Assembly (NCBI RefSeq): GCF_003318295.1
Contig: NZ_QOCW01000006.1
Location: 120,922 to 184,921 of the forward strand
Length of the DNA stretch: 64,000 bases
Direction of reading: 5' to 3'
Source: Bacillus taeanensis
Lineage (GTDB): Bacteria > Bacillota > Bacilli > Bacillales > UBA6769
The position numbers and the translations under genes are program-made. Positions 37,487-48,386 of this stretch are shown here, one piece after another (positions within the stretch are counted from its first letter, which is position 1; each line of letters starts with the position of its first letter). The notes below the pieces were generated by a model. It searched no databases. It saw only the letters and a list, made by a program, of their open reading frames with translations, and was not told the origin of the DNA.

Positions 37487-37566
37487 TAAATTTAAAACAA
37501 ATGGTATCCGCTTAATGCGGGTACCTTTCTTAACCTCACTATAATAAAAAAGAAGGCGAAAAAATA

Positions 37567-37680
37567 ATGATGAATCAGAAAGTATTATGCCCGAAATGTC
37601 AATCAGAAGTAAAACAGCTGAAGCACAGCATCTTATGCGACTGCGGCACGAAGTTTAAAACCATAAACCAAAGATTCTAG
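37567..37680 (+). CDS. Tiny zinc-ribbon protein
   Basis: A 37-residue ORF with CPKC and CDCG motifs separated by 13 residues, a plausible single zinc ribbon. ATG 37567 follows GAAGGCG. It sits 80 bp after katA with no terminator between and a strong terminator further on, so it may share the katA transcript. Confidence 0.55.
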   Translation: MMNQKVLCPKCQSEVKQLKHSILCDCGTKFKTINQRF

Positions 37681-37767
37681 AAAAAGGTTATTCTCTTCAA
37701 GTGCACAATATAAATGACTGGGTGCTGTTCGCTTTAAGAAGATAATAACTCTTTCCTCTTCCCTTTT

Positions 37768-37815
37768 TATAAAAGAAATCCCGACTCTAACCTTAGAGTC
37801 GGGATTTCTTTTATA
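37768..37815. terminator. Very strong bidirectional terminator
   Basis: Perfect 23-bp stem with a two-base loop (arm starts TATAAAAGAAATCCCGACTC), between katA/zinc-ribbon and the broken GGDEF-EAL gene. Confidence 0.92.
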
Positions 37816-37838
37816 ATTAATTGATGTGGTAAAAATAA

Positions 37839-39295
37839 TTAGATTCGCTTAATTTTTTTTTCTGTTTCTGCTGCCGGTATCGGTTTGCTAAAATAATAGC
37901 CCTGCCCAAAATGACAAAGATGCTTTCTTAAAAAGGTTAACTGTTCTTCTGTTTCAATTCCTTCTGCAATTAAATGAAACGTTAAATGATGGGCCATATC
38001 CATAATTGCTTTTATAATCGCTTTATCATCTGTATGAATATCATCTACAAATGATTTATCAATTTTTAATTTTTTATTGGTAAATATTTCAATACACTTA
38101 ATGAAGAATAGCCTGTCCCAAAATCATCAATGGCAAGCTGAACACCTAATTCGTTTAATTTATTCATAACAAGTGATGATTTCTCCAAATTTTGCATCAC
38201 ACTTTCAGTTATTTCCAAATCCAAATAATTTGGCTGTAAGTTTGTTTCTTGTAAAGCTGTCATGACGGTTTCTACAAAATTTTTAGTATAAAACTGCTGC
38301 ACTGAAACATTTACCGCCATATTTATTGACGAAAAGCCCATCTCATGCCAATTTTTTAACTGCCTGCAGGCTGTGTTTATGACCCACTCTCCTATCGGGA
38401 CAATAAGCCCTGTTTCTTCCGCTAATGGGATAAACTCTCCTGGTGAAATAAGTCCAAGCTCTGGATGGGACCAGCGAATTAATGCCTCAACACCGCTAAT
38501 ATGACCAGTGCTTATATTTATTTGTGTTTGATAAAAGAGCTGAAATTCTTGATTTTCTAATGCGTTTCGCAGTTCATTTTCTAATTTTAATTTCCGTGAA
38601 ATCGCGGCGTTTAGTTCTGTTGTATTAAATTGATAATTATCTCTTCCTTCTGCTTTGGCATATTCCATCGCAGTATCGGCCTTTTGAATTAAATTTTCTG
38701 CTTTAATTTTTAATGTTTCTTTATTATCAATGAGGTGTTGATCAATCTTATAAAAACTAATGCCAATACTAACCGTTTAAAAAAAGCTTTCCTTATTTAT
38801 TAAGAATGGATGAGCGCAAGTTTTTATAAAAGCTTCTGCTGCTTTCTCGATTTCTTTTCTCCTTTTATTTTTTATTACTACAACAAATTTATCACCGCCA
38901 TATCGAGCAGTAAACTGAGAATCTCTTCGACAATGTTGAATTCTCTCAGAAACTTGTTTTAATAAAAAATCTCCGTAACGATGCCCCCTTGAGTCATTTA
39001 CCATCTTAAAGCGATCTAAGCCAATTAACATAACAGCGACCGTCTTATTCTTTTCTTCATAGTTTAACGCTTCCTTTAAATAATCTTCTGCCAAGTATCG
39101 ATTTGGAAGACCTGTTAACCTATCATAATAAGCCATATAGTTCAAATCTGCTTTTCTTTTCTTAGATTCTTCAAAATAAAATTCAGCTTTATCATATTGT
39201 TTTCCAGCCCACCAAGCAGGGAAAAGAAGAAGTATAGAAATAATAATTTCACCCATTCTTAACGGCACATCATTTAAAAAGTGGTAATAAATCAT
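37839..39295 (-). pseudogene. Broken GGDEF-EAL cyclic-di-GMP protein
   Basis: Three pieces of one gene. The 5' part (39295-38780) has a membrane segment and a GGDEF domain whose signature is YGGDKF, with lysine for the usual glutamate. An in-frame TAA at 38779-38777 interrupts it just before TVSIGIS; the same frame goes on through the EAL domain ([30 protein letters not shown]). A one-base shift in an A-run near 38070 then ends the frame at LPIKN, while the adjacent frame continues KLKIDKSFV...GQGYYFSKPIP to TAA at 37841. The 5' end may also be shifted. Two or more lesions make this a decayed gene. Confidence 0.85.
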
Positions 39296-39568
39296 CCACC
39301 CGAACGAAATAATACGATGAATATAACAGCAAATATTCTCCCAGTATATTTCATATTTATTGACAGTCCTTTACACTATAATTATTGAACATGCTACCAG
39401 TTGTTATATTTCTTTCCAACCACTTTGTAAGTTTTTGTGCCAGGAAAATTCGTGATATTTTATTACAATTAGAAAGCTGAATTTTTCTCTGCAAGTCTAA
39501 ACCCATATATTCTCTTATCACTTCGAACAATTTTGGATACAATGGTAGTAGAAACGAGGGATAACATA

Positions 39569-40702
39569 GTGATACGATTACTTCTTTTTGGATTGCTTTT
39601 ATTTGGTTCCTGGTATGCCTATGAGGAATATATAGATAAAGAAAATAGTCAATCATTTCTGAAAACAGTAAAAACTGAAATTGATACGATGATTGAAAGC
39701 CCTGAATTTAAAAACACCATTGAGGAATTAGCTGGTGGAATTAGTGATTTAGCAGAAGGTTTAGAAGAAAGATTAAAAGATTTTTCACAGAATGAACAGC
39801 AAACCGTGCCGAGTGACGTGGAGAAGCCTGATTTAGAAACGCCCACTGAACAAACATTTTCCATTCATAATATTGAAGTTGGCGATTCAAAAGAAGAAGT
39901 TGAGGAAGTTCTCGGCACCGCAAAGCGCAGTTCTTTTAACGAATACGACATTGAATGGCACGCTTATCATGAAAACTATCAAAATTTCGTGATGGTCGCC
40001 TATGATGAAAACAATACTGCTGCAGCGTTGTATACGAACCAAGATTTACTATCTTCAACAAAGAATATCACATTTAAAAGTGACAAACAAGCTGTTCGAA
40101 ACCAGCTCGGGGAACCTATTACAAAAATTAGAAAAGGGTTAACTTATTATCAATTTCAAGAAAATAGTGATTATGACGTTTTTTTCATAGATCACAACTA
40201 TGTAACCGTCTTTTACGATAAACATGAAAACAATACCGTGACCGCAATTCAAATTATTAGTGAAGCGCTGGAACAATCAAAACGAAGCTTTTATACGGAT
40301 GGAAGTGAATCATTAAAGATAGGCTTTGAATATCAACTGTTTGATTTAACAAATGCAGCACGAGTCCAGCATGGTTTAAACATTTTAACGTGGGATGAAG
40401 CTGTAAAAGAAACGGCACGTAAACATAGTAAAGATATGGCAGAAAACAACTATTTCGATCATACAAACCTTGAAGGACAATCGCCATTTGATCGTATGAA
40501 AGAAGACAATATACGCTATATTGCAGCAGGAGAAAACCTTGCTGCTGGGCAATTCAGCTCAATCTTTGCCCATGAAGGTCTTATGAATTCACTTGGACAT
40601 CGGAAAAATATTTTACACGATGATTTTGAGTTTTTAGGGGTTGGTGTCGCCTTTAACGAAAATGCCCAACCTTATTACACTGAAAACTTTTTTGCGAAAT
40701 AA
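39569..40702 (+). CDS. CAP-domain (SCP-like) secreted protein with CAP-associated N-domain
   Basis: A 377-residue envelope protein like Bacillus YlbC. An N-terminal membrane segment (LLLFGLLLFGSWYAY, 4-19), an acidic linker, a CAP-associated domain (about 95-235) and a C-terminal CAP domain (about 250-375) with HSKDMAENNYFDH, AAGENLAAG and GHRKNIL carrying the His/Glu cluster. Role in bacteria is uncertain; some CAP proteins bind cell-wall ligands. GTG 39569 follows GAGGG; the frame itself reaches back to 39533. Confidence 0.88.
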   Translation: MIRLLLFGLLLFGSWYAYEEYIDKENSQSFLKTVKTEIDTMIESPEFKNTIEELAGGISDLAEGLEERLKDFSQNEQQTVPSDVEKPDLETPTEQTFSIHNIEVGDSKEEVEEVLGTAKRSSFNEYDIEWHAYHENYQNFVMVAYDENNTAAALYTNQDLLSSTKNITFKSDKQAVRNQLGEPITKIRKGLTYYQFQENSDYDVFFIDHNYVTVFYDKHENNTVTAIQIISEALEQSKRSFYTDGSESLKIGFEYQLFDLTNAARVQHGLNILTWDEAVKETARKHSKDMAENNYFDHTNLEGQSPFDRMKEDNIRYIAAGENLAAGQFSSIFAHEGLMNSLGHRKNILHDDFEFLGVGVAFNENAQPYYTENFFAK

Positions 40703-40719
40703 TTACTATACAAATAAAC

Positions 40720-40756
40720 AAGCACGATTTCTCATCTGTAGAAATCGTGCTTTTCT
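40720..40756. terminator. Bidirectional terminator between CAP gene and EAL pseudogene
   Basis: AAGCACGATTTCT / AGAAATCGTGCTT stem with a seven-base loop and T-run; overlaps the EAL stop codon. Confidence 0.85.
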
Positions 40757-42612
40757 TTCAACTGTTTCTCCAATTCCTCAATAGGCAAAGGTTCACTAAA
40801 GAAATAACCTTGTCCAATATGACAATGATTTTTCTTTGAAAATGTGACTTGTTCTTCATATTCTACACCTTCAGCAACTAAAATGAAGTTTAAATTACGG
40901 CCCATTTGAATAATTGTTTTCACAAGCGCTTCACCATTTTCATTGCTTTCCTTTATAAAAGATTTATCAATTTTCAAGTTATCAATTGGCAATTGATTTA
41001 ATACACTTAATGAAGAATAACCCGTTCCAAAATCATCAATGGCAATCTTAATGCCTAATGCTTTTAATTTGTTAATAATAACAATGGATTCTTCAATATC
41101 CTGGACAATACTTTCCGTAATTTCCAATTCTAAATAATATGGATCAAGTTCTGTCTCAATTAATACTTCATTTACCATTTCTAAAAACTTATGATCGCGA
41201 AACTGTTTAACTGAAACATTCACCGCCAATTTTATAGAAGGAAATCCCTTTCTGTGCAGCTCCTTTATTTCTTTACAAGCTGTTTTTAAAATCCACTCAC
41301 CAATTCGGACAATCTAACCTGTTTCTTCTGCAATTGGAATAAATTCAAGCGGTGAAATAAATCCAAGCTCTTTTTGATGCCAGCGAACTAATGCTTCTAT
41401 TCCAACAAACTTCCCTGTACTCAAATCGACTTGCGGCTGATAATACAGCGTTAATTCATTATGTTCTACCGCCTTTCTTAAGCTTTGCTCTAACTGCATT
41501 TTCCGTTGATTTTTTTTATGAAGCTTTAAATCATAAAAATGGTAACTGTTCCTTCCTTCTCCCTTAGCAGCATACATTGCTGTATCCGCATTTTTTATTA
41601 ATGCATCAATACTTGCTCCATCTTTAGGATATACGCTTATGCCAATGCTCGGTGTCATATACATTTCATTTCCTTTGATATGAAATGGAGATGAAAGCTC
41701 ATCAATCATTTTTTCAACCGTTTGAGAGATTGCTTTCTGTTCAACACTTTCTAAAACAATAACGTATTCATCCTCCCCATAACGGGAGAGAAAGCTTTCT
41801 TTATCTGTACATTGATTTAAACGTTCTGATACTTGAGCTAACAAAAGATCACCAATATCGTGCCCAAAATTATCATTAATCACTTTAAAACGGTCTAAAT
41901 CTAAAAGCATTACGGAAAAACTTTTGGAATGTTTTATTTTATTCTTTAAATATTCATTTAACTGATTGCGATTCGGCAACCCAGTGGTTGTATCATAATA
42001 AGCTAACTGTTTTATTTTTTCTGCTGATTGTTTCCGTTCCGTAATGTCCCTGACAATTACTTGTACGGCACTTTTCCCTTGATATGTAGTCTGAAAAGCT
42101 CTTATTTCTACCGGCACATAACGCCCATTAGGTAACATAATATTTTGCTCCCTTAACTCGCTCTCACCTTCTTCTTGCACTTTATTCATACGCATAATTG
42201 TATAATTATACTCTTTAGGGGGAACAAAATCTAAAATATGTTTTCCAATTAAGTCTTCCGCATTTTTTGCTTCCGTAATATTTACACCAGCTTCATTTAT
42301 ATAGACAATTTCTCCTTCGATATGGACAAGTACAACCTCTGGCAAACTCTCGACCAACTTACGATAACGTTCTTCGCTCTCTTGAATGGCTCGAAAATTT
42401 CGATCAATTAATTTATAAAACAACCATCCCGTTAACATAACAAAGAAAATCCCTTTCAAAACAGCAAGAAGATCGATTCCTAAAAATAGTAGTTCATTTA
42501 TAAAGTTCTCTAACACCCAATCGCTTCCAAATATCCATAATCCGCTCATAACGATATAAATGATAATAATTCGGATGGAGGGATTTTTAAATGTATTGAT
42601 CAAGGTTTTCAT
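40732..42612 (-). pseudogene. PAS-GGDEF-EAL protein interrupted by TAG
   Basis: One frame of 627 codons from ATG 42612 with a single TAG at 41316-41314. Order: two membrane helices (about 15-65), PAS domain (about 78-195), GGDEF domain (about 200-360) with degenerate signature YGEDEY, EAL domain with IEALVRW. The TAG replaces the leucine expected in EETGLIV at the start of the EAL fold; after it the frame continues IGEWIL...[23 protein letters not shown] to the end. The cyclase site was already altered, so only phosphodiesterase activity would have been lost by the stop. Readthrough is possible but unproven. Confidence 0.85.
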
Positions 42613-42995
42613 TTCAGCCCCTACTCTGCTTAATCAACTCATTCATAAAAATAAGCTTATTTTATATTTCTTAACTACATTTTAAAGAATTGCTTTAATG
42701 TAGTAAACCTAAAAACGTCCTCATTAGCTAGTGGAAGCCGTTCTTTTTAAACATGTGTAAAAATAAGTAAATATATAAACGTAATAATTAATTATCTTTT
42801 AATTAAGTTACTTATAATAATGATTCCCCGAGACTTCACATTCAAACACCTAACAGATATTTAAAGATCTAGAAAAAAGAATAAGTACTCTCGGAAATCG
42901 AAAATCAACTAATAAAACTAGTAGTAGGTTCCTATATGGGTTCACCTCTAGTTTTAAATATTACCCCGCCTTCTTCTATAAACTTCACTTTAAAG
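42613..42995. other. Intergenic region between two minus-strand genes
   Basis: About 380 AT-rich bases. A hairpin at 42916-42957 (AAAACTAG / CTAGTTTT with inner AGGT / ACCT) is the likely terminator of the DUF302 gene. I see no gene and no cyclic-di-GMP riboswitch pattern. Confidence 0.5.
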
Positions 42996-43394
42996 CTAAG
43001 TGTCTAAAGAAATAGCCCTCTCAATAGAGTGAATAAGACGTTTTTCTACATCCATTGCAATTTCATTTAACGATTGATCATCGGCAAGGTTAATTAATGC
43101 CGTTGGTTTTGGCATACCAACTTTTGTTTGACCGCTATCTTCATATACAACAATTTTACACGGTAAAAAATAGCCTACCATTTTATTTTCTTTTAAAATC
43201 CGATCTGCTTCTTTAGGATTACAAACTTCTAATATGCGAAACGGCGTATTAAAATCCATTCCTTTTTCTTGAAGCTTTCCGGTTAAATCAAAGTCCCATA
43301 AAACACCAAACCCATCTTGTTGCAATGCTTCTTCAAGAGAGCTTACTACTTCGTCAATATCCCTAGACGTTTCTACAGTAAAATCAAATTCCAT
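42996..43394 (-). CDS. DUF302 domain protein
   Basis: A 132-residue cytosolic protein with the DUF302 pattern: TVETSRDIDEVVSSLEEAL start, FRILEVCNPKEADRIL and the C-terminal MPKPTALINLADD. The family is structurally defined but has no firm function; it often sits near metal or redox genes, as here. ATG 43394 follows AAGGGG; the frame upstream of it is not convincing. Confidence 0.85.
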   Translation of the reverse strand: MEFDFTVETSRDIDEVVSSLEEALQQDGFGVLWDFDLTGKLQEKGMDFNTPFRILEVCNPKEADRILKENKMVGYFLPCKIVVYEDSGQTKVGMPKPTALINLADDQSLNEIAMDVEKRLIHSIERAISLDT

Positions 43395-43705
43395 TCTTAT
43401 AATCCCCTTTCTTAAAAATTCTTTTAACACAACAGTCAGTTTCTCTTTATTCAATGATTTTAAGATGAACAACTTACTGCCTGTTTATTCTTTATTAAAA
43501 CAGATTAATGCACCCACATACATATACCCTGTTGTGTATACAAATAAACTTAATTTACTTCTCTTATATGTAAAGGCGCATGATCCCCCCTATAAAGGAC
43601 TTATAACACAGGTAATATGACCCGTAAAATGTGAAGTTTTTATGGAGTTTTATTTAAAAACTAAGTGGTATACATAGTTGTATCGAGTGGAGGTGGAATT
43701 CAGTC
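43395..43705. other. Intergenic region between divergent DUF302 and APC permease genes
   Basis: No ORF. A TATACC-CTGTTG-TGTATA element at 43523-43540 loosely resembles the CsoR operator at 48151, but lacks the GG of the right half. Several short hairpins; nothing conclusive. Confidence 0.35.
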
Positions 43706-45016
43706 ATGGAAAATTACAAAGAAAATAGTTTAACATTACGAGGTGCAGTTGGATTAGGAACCGGTGTTATGATTAGTGCGGGCATCTTCGCACTTTTAGG
43801 ACAAGTTGCTGAATTAGCAGGGAACTGGTTTCCCCTTGCCTTTATTATCGGAGGAATCGTAACAGGATTTAGTGCTTATTCTTACGTTAAAATGAGTAAT
43901 GTTTATCCCTCTGCTGGTGGGATTGGGATGTATTTCGTAAAAGCGTACGGGAAAGGAACGATTACAGGTGCCGCTTCCTTGTTAATGGCCTTTTCAATGG
44001 TTATTAACCAAAGTCTTGTTGCACGGACTTTTGGCACATATACGCTGCAGCTTTTTAATTATGAAGAAGGCAGCTATCTTATTCCGGTACTCGGCGTTGC
44101 GCTTCTTGCTGTTGCTTTTATTATTAACATTATGAGCAATAAGTTTATTGAGTCACTTACTTTAATTATGTCTCTTATCAAAATTTTGGGTCTTGCCGCA
44201 TTTGCGATTGTCGGTCTTTGGATTTCAAATTTTTCGGTTGACAGCATCACTGCAGGCGGATCTACAGAGCAAACACCGGTTGGATATTTCGCAGCAATAG
44301 CTTTAACAATTCTTGCCTTTAAAGGGTTTACAACAATTACAAACAGCGGCTCTGAAATTGTAAAACCGCATAAAAATATCACCCGGGCAATCGTCATTTC
44401 GATTTTAATTTGTACCGTTCTTTATGCCCTGTTAGCTTGGGCAGTTGCGAGTAACCTTTCGCTAGAAGAAATTATTAAAGCGAAAGATTATGCATTAGCA
44501 GAGGCTGCAAGACCTGTGTTTGGTCATTATGCGCTTTGGTTTACCGTAGCGATTGCAATTATTGCAACGATTACTGGAATTATTGCCAGCATTTTTGCGG
44601 TATCACGAATGCTTGCGATGCTAACTGATATGCATTTAATTCCTCATAAACACTTCGGGATGCCGGGAAGTATTCAGAAGCATACGCTCGTTTATACAGT
44701 TGTCCTTGCGATGATTTTAACGATCTTTTTTGATTTAAGCCGGATTGCTTCAATGGGTGCCATTTTTTATCTTGTCATGGATATTCTTTTCCATTGGGGG
44801 ATTTTAAAAAATCTTCGTAAGAAAATCGAAGCAAAGCCTTATATTGTCATCATGGCAATCATATTTGATGTCATTGTTTTAGGGGCGTTTATATGGGAAA
44901 AGAGTTCTTCTGATCTTTGGGTAGTTCTTCTTTCAATTGCTTTAATTGTACTTATTTTTATTGGAGAAAAGTTCTTTTTAAAAAGAGTGGATACAGAGGA
45001 GGGTGAAAAGGAATAA
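43706..45016 (+). CDS. APC-superfamily amino-acid permease
   Basis: A 436-residue transporter with twelve helices. The first helix holds the unwound GTGVMISAGIFALLG substrate-binding motif of APC carriers, followed by YPSAGGIGMYFVKAYG and the FKGFTTITNSGSEIV helix-6 motif. Substrate cannot be fixed. Start ATG behind GGAGGTGG. Shares a terminator with the convergent copZ gene. Confidence 0.88.
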   Translation: MENYKENSLTLRGAVGLGTGVMISAGIFALLGQVAELAGNWFPLAFIIGGIVTGFSAYSYVKMSNVYPSAGGIGMYFVKAYGKGTITGAASLLMAFSMVINQSLVARTFGTYTLQLFNYEEGSYLIPVLGVALLAVAFIINIMSNKFIESLTLIMSLIKILGLAAFAIVGLWISNFSVDSITAGGSTEQTPVGYFAAIALTILAFKGFTTITNSGSEIVKPHKNITRAIVISILICTVLYALLAWAVASNLSLEEIIKAKDYALAEAARPVFGHYALWFTVAIAIIATITGIIASIFAVSRMLAMLTDMHLIPHKHFGMPGSIQKHTLVYTVVLAMILTIFFDLSRIASMGAIFYLVMDILFHWGILKNLRKKIEAKPYIVIMAIIFDVIVLGAFIWEKSSSDLWVVLLSIALIVLIFIGEKFFLKRVDTEEGEKE

Positions 45017-45021
45017 ATAAC

Positions 45022-45062
45022 CATAAAGGAAGGGCGGCTGGAATAGCCGCCCTTCCTTTATG
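45022..45062. terminator. Bidirectional terminator between APC permease and copZ
   Basis: Eighteen-base-pair perfect GC-rich stem (CATAAAGGAAGGGCGGCT) with a five-base loop. Confidence 0.92.
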
Positions 45063-45073
45063 TTCTTATAAGA

Positions 45074-45280
45074 TTAAACCACATCATAGCCCTGATCTTC
45101 TACCGCTTCTTTCATGCTTTCTTCAGATACCTTGCCTTCTTCATATTCAACGTTTGCTTTTCCTGCCTGTAAATCAACCTCCACATTTTTTACACCTTCT
45201 AATTCTTTTAACGCATTTGTAACTGCTGATTTACAATGTCCGCATGTCATTCCTTGTACATTCAGTGTTGTTTGTGCCAT
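45074..45280 (-). CDS. copZ: Copper chaperone CopZ
   Basis: A 68-residue heavy-metal-associated domain with the MTCGHC copper site near residue 11 and the HMA beta-alpha-beta fold. It takes Cu(I) and passes it to CopA. Last gene of csoR-copA-copZ, 122 bp after copA. ATG follows AAAGGGG. Confidence 0.96.
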   Translation of the reverse strand: MAQTTLNVQGMTCGHCKSAVTNALKELEGVKNVEVDLQAGKANVEYEEGKVSEESMKEAVEDQGYDVV

Positions 45281-45402
45281 TTTAAATTTCCCCTTTCTTT
45301 TATCAGTGTTTCATAAGATTCTTCATAAAGTACTAAACCGCTTCTGAGGGATGTTAGTAAACTCTCGATCATCACGGTTTGGTTAATGAAATAGACAACC
45401 TG

Positions 45403-47802
45403 TTATAGTTTCACGCGTTTTAAACGAAGCGCATTTGCAACAACAGATACTGAACTAAACGCCATTGCCGCACCTGCAATCCATGGCGCTAAGAGGCCAA
45501 GCGCGGCAACCGGTATCCCAATAGAATTGTAAAACAATGCCCAAAATAAATTTTGACGAATGTTGCGCATCGTTTTCCGACTTAGTTCAATCGCTTTTGG
45601 AATATTTAATAGATCACCGCCAACAAGTGTAACGTCAGCTGTTTCAATCGCGACATCTGTTCCCGTTCCAATTGCAATTCCGATATCCGCTAATGCAAGC
45701 GCCGGAGCGTCGTTAATTCCATCACCGACCATTGCCACCTTTTTCCCTGCTTCCTGCAGCTCTTTTACTTTTGCTGCTTTCTCTTTAGGAAGTACCTCTG
45801 CAAATACCCCGTCAATACCAACTTCAGAACCGATTGCTTTGGCGGTACGCTCGTTATCACCAGTAATCATAAAAACCTCAACGCCAAGCTCTTTTAAATT
45901 TCGAATTGCTTCTTTGGAAGACCCTTTGACCGTATCGGCAACTGCAATAATTCCAGCTGGCATACCGTTAACAGCTAAAAGCATTGCTGTTTTTCCTTCT
46001 GTTTCTAAATGAGTTAGCTGCCTTTTCTGGTTTTCATAAATGATTTTTTCCTTTTCCATTAACTTGCGCGTACCAACAACAACTGTTTTTCCTTCCACAA
46101 CCGCTTTTATACCATGACCAGGTATTGCTTCAAAGCTTTCCACTTCTTTTACTGCTGCATTTTTTTCTTTTCCATACTGGACAATTGCTTCTGCGAGCGG
46201 ATGTTCAGAAGACTTTTCAGCTGCGATTAAATATGGAAGCACGCCTTCTTGAAGTTCAATCCAGTTCGTTACTTCGGGCTTTCCTTTTGTAATCGTACCT
46301 GTTTTATCCAGAAGAATTGCATCAATTTTATGTGTGCCTTCTAAATATTCGCCGCCTTTAAAAAGAATCCCCTGCTCAGCGCCTTTACCGGTACCAACCA
46401 TAATCGATGTTGGTGTTGCAAGTCCGAGTGCGCAGGGACATGCAATAACAAGAACGGCAATTGCGGCTTCTAAGGCAGCCGGTAAATCTCCCGGTGCAGC
46501 AAATGCGTACCAAGCAATAAACGTAATAATTGAAATCCCCACAACAATCGGAACAAAGATACCGGAAATGATATCAGCCATTCGCTGAATCGGTGCTTTT
46601 GACCCTTGAGCTTCTTCAACAATTTTAATAATCCCCGCAAGTGCAGTATCTTTTCCGACCTTTGTTGCTTCTATAACAAGCCGGCCGTTTTTATTTATCG
46701 TTGAGCCGATTACAAGATCTTCAGCCGTTTTTTCAACTGGAATCGATTCACCGGTAATCATCGACTCATCAACGGAAGATTTTCCTGAAACGACCATACC
46801 ATCAACTGGTATTTTTTCACCAGGCTTTACAACAAGCTGATCGCCAACCTGAACCTGTTCAACGGGAATCTTCACTTCTTCCCCTTCACGAAGAACGGTT
46901 GCTTCTTTTGCCTGTAAGCTTAATAACTTTGAAATTGCCAGTGTGGTGCGGCCTTTTGCCAGTGCTTCAAACAATTTGCCGACTAAAATTAGGGTAATGA
47001 GAACGGCACTCGTTTCAAAGTATAAATGCGGCATATAGTTTGGATTATTTAATGTACGAAATGCTTCAACTAAACTGTAAAAATAAGCCGCCGATGTGCC
47101 AAGCGCAACAAGTACGTCCATATTTGCACTTTTATTTGCTAATGCCCGGAATGCCCCAACATAAAACTGCCAGCCGATATAAAACTGAACGGGGGTCGCA
47201 AAAATAAACTGCACCCACGGATTCATAAGAAAATCCGGTACTGGAATTCCTAAATCCCACGGCATATGAGCGACCATCGTATATAAGAGCGGCAGCGATA
47301 AAAGAATGGATATAACGAGTTTGATCTTTTTATTTTTGATTTCTTCTTCTTTTGCATCTTTTTTCGCGCTGCGATCCTGCTTGATAACAACGGTATAACC
47401 AAGCTTTTTCACTTTTTCAAGCATCTCGTCGACAGAAACAAGTCCGCTTTCATATTCAACCGTTCCGGATTCGGTGGCAAGGTTAATATTGGCCGCTTTC
47501 ACACCGTCCATTTTGTTGAGTACTTTTTCAATACGAGTCGAGCAGGCAGCACAGGTCATCCCTTCAATATCCAGTTCAACTTTTTCGGTTTGAACACCGT
47601 AGCCGAGCTTTTCAATTTTATTAACAATCTCCTGCTTGTTAACGCGTTCCGGATCGTATGCTACACTTGCTTTTTCCATTGATAAGTTAACGTTAGCTTC
47701 AACGCCGTCCATTTTGTTAAGTACTTTTTCAATACGAGTCGAGCACGCGGCACAGGTCATGCCGGTAATGCCAACATTCATTTTTTCTTGATTAGCAGCC
47801 AC
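45403..47802 (-). CDS. copA: Copper-exporting P1B-type ATPase CopA
   Basis: A 799-residue Cu(I) efflux pump. Two N-terminal HMA domains (each [15 protein letters not shown]), eight membrane helices with the transport motif ACPCALGL, phosphorylation site DKTGT, TGES actuator loop, HP motif in SEHPLAEA and hinge GDGINDAP are all intact. Start: AGGAGG lies eight bases before GTG 47802; the longer frame starts inside that site. Twelve bases after csoR. The two HMA coding segments are almost identical in DNA. Confidence 0.97.
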   Translation of the reverse strand: MAANQEKMNVGITGMTCAACSTRIEKVLNKMDGVEANVNLSMEKASVAYDPERVNKQEIVNKIEKLGYGVQTEKVELDIEGMTCAACSTRIEKVLNKMDGVKAANINLATESGTVEYESGLVSVDEMLEKVKKLGYTVVIKQDRSAKKDAKEEEIKNKKIKLVISILLSLPLLYTMVAHMPWDLGIPVPDFLMNPWVQFIFATPVQFYIGWQFYVGAFRALANKSANMDVLVALGTSAAYFYSLVEAFRTLNNPNYMPHLYFETSAVLITLILVGKLFEALAKGRTTLAISKLLSLQAKEATVLREGEEVKIPVEQVQVGDQLVVKPGEKIPVDGMVVSGKSSVDESMITGESIPVEKTAEDLVIGSTINKNGRLVIEATKVGKDTALAGIIKIVEEAQGSKAPIQRMADIISGIFVPIVVGISIITFIAWYAFAAPGDLPAALEAAIAVLVIACPCALGLATPTSIMVGTGKGAEQGILFKGGEYLEGTHKIDAILLDKTGTITKGKPEVTNWIELQEGVLPYLIAAEKSSEHPLAEAIVQYGKEKNAAVKEVESFEAIPGHGIKAVVEGKTVVVGTRKLMEKEKIIYENQKRQLTHLETEGKTAMLLAVNGMPAGIIAVADTVKGSSKEAIRNLKELGVEVFMITGDNERTAKAIGSEVGIDGVFAEVLPKEKAAKVKELQEAGKKVAMVGDGINDAPALALADIGIAIGTGTDVAIETADVTLVGGDLLNIPKAIELSRKTMRNIRQNLFWALFYNSIGIPVAALGLLAPWIAGAAMAFSSVSVVANALRLKRVKL
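47504..47764 (-). repeat. Near-identical DNA repeat of the two CopA metal-binding domains
   Basis: About 55 bp around 47506-47562 and 47707-47763 differ at only a few positions, exactly 201 bp apart (67 codons). Recent duplication or gene conversion keeps the two domains alike, beyond what protein function requires. Confidence 0.75.
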
Positions 47803-47814
47803 CTCTATCACCTC

Positions 47815-48132
47815 CTAAGACTTCGAAAACTGTTTAATTACTTTCATTAATTCTTCGATATGTTCTTCACCATTCCCGGATTTTATCGCACTTGAAACAC
47901 AGCTGTTTGTGTGACTTTCTAATAAGTTAAAGCCTACTTTTTTTAATGCTGCATTAATCGCGGAAATTTGCACAATAATATCAACACAATAACGGTCTTC
48001 TTCAATCATCTTTTGAATACCGCGCACTTGACCTTCAATTCGCTTTAAACGATTCACAAGCTGCTGCTTCTCATCATGACAGCGCTCATGGGTCGGCTGA
48101 CTTTGTAAATACTCATTCGCATTGTTTTCCAT
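47815..48132 (-). CDS. csoR: Copper-sensing repressor CsoR
   Basis: A 105-residue all-helical repressor. The Cu(I) ligands Cys-His-Cys are in place: RYCVDI, then SHTNSCVSSA. Binding of Cu(I) releases DNA. ATG 48132 follows AGAGGTG. First gene of the operon, with an operator at 48151-48177. Confidence 0.95.
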   Translation of the reverse strand: MENNANEYLQSQPTHERCHDEKQQLVNRLKRIEGQVRGIQKMIEEDRYCVDIIVQISAINAALKKVGFNLLESHTNSCVSSAIKSGNGEEHIEELMKVIKQFSKS

Positions 48133-48150
48133 TTTCTTCACCTCTTAAAT

Positions 48151-48177
48151 ATAATATACCCCTGTATGGTATATTAT
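48151..48177 (-). promoter_or_regulatory. CsoR operator
   Basis: ATAATATACC-CCTGTAT-GGTATATTAT: perfect 10-bp inverted arms around a seven-base centre, as in known CsoR sites, 19 bp upstream of the csoR start and overlapping the promoter. Confidence 0.85.
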
Positions 48178-48212
48178 GCAAACAAAAAGAAAATGGCTTT
48201 ATTTTAAACTCA

Positions 48213-48271
48213 AATGATATAACAATATTTGTACACCCTTGTACATGCTCATTGAAAACTGAACATATAAG
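48213..48271 (+). repeat. 59-bp repeat, copy 1
   Basis: Matches 59140-59198 with four mismatches over 59 bases and no gap. Contains two TTGTACA units and TTGAAAACTGAAC. Likely the end of a mobile element, here solitary between csoR and the YIEGIA gene. Confidence 0.7.
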
Positions 48272-48386
48272 TATGTAATAAAAAACTTTATTAAATTACC
48301 TCTTTAACTTTCACCTTTTTAAATTAGGATATCTCTTCCTTTTTTGTACAAACTATTTTTAAGATTATTTTTAATGGAGGATCAAA

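Noticed and set aside
42613..42995. Cyclic-di-GMP riboswitch upstream of the DUF302/GGDEF genes
   Set aside because: I looked for the conserved GEMM core and found none; only a terminator-like hairpin is present.
48234..48271. rRNA spacer-like sequence (TTGAAAACTGAAC)
   Set aside because: Resembles the 16S-23S spacer in a dozen bases only; no rRNA or tRNA is nearby and the longer 59-bp match to 59140 fits a mobile repeat better.
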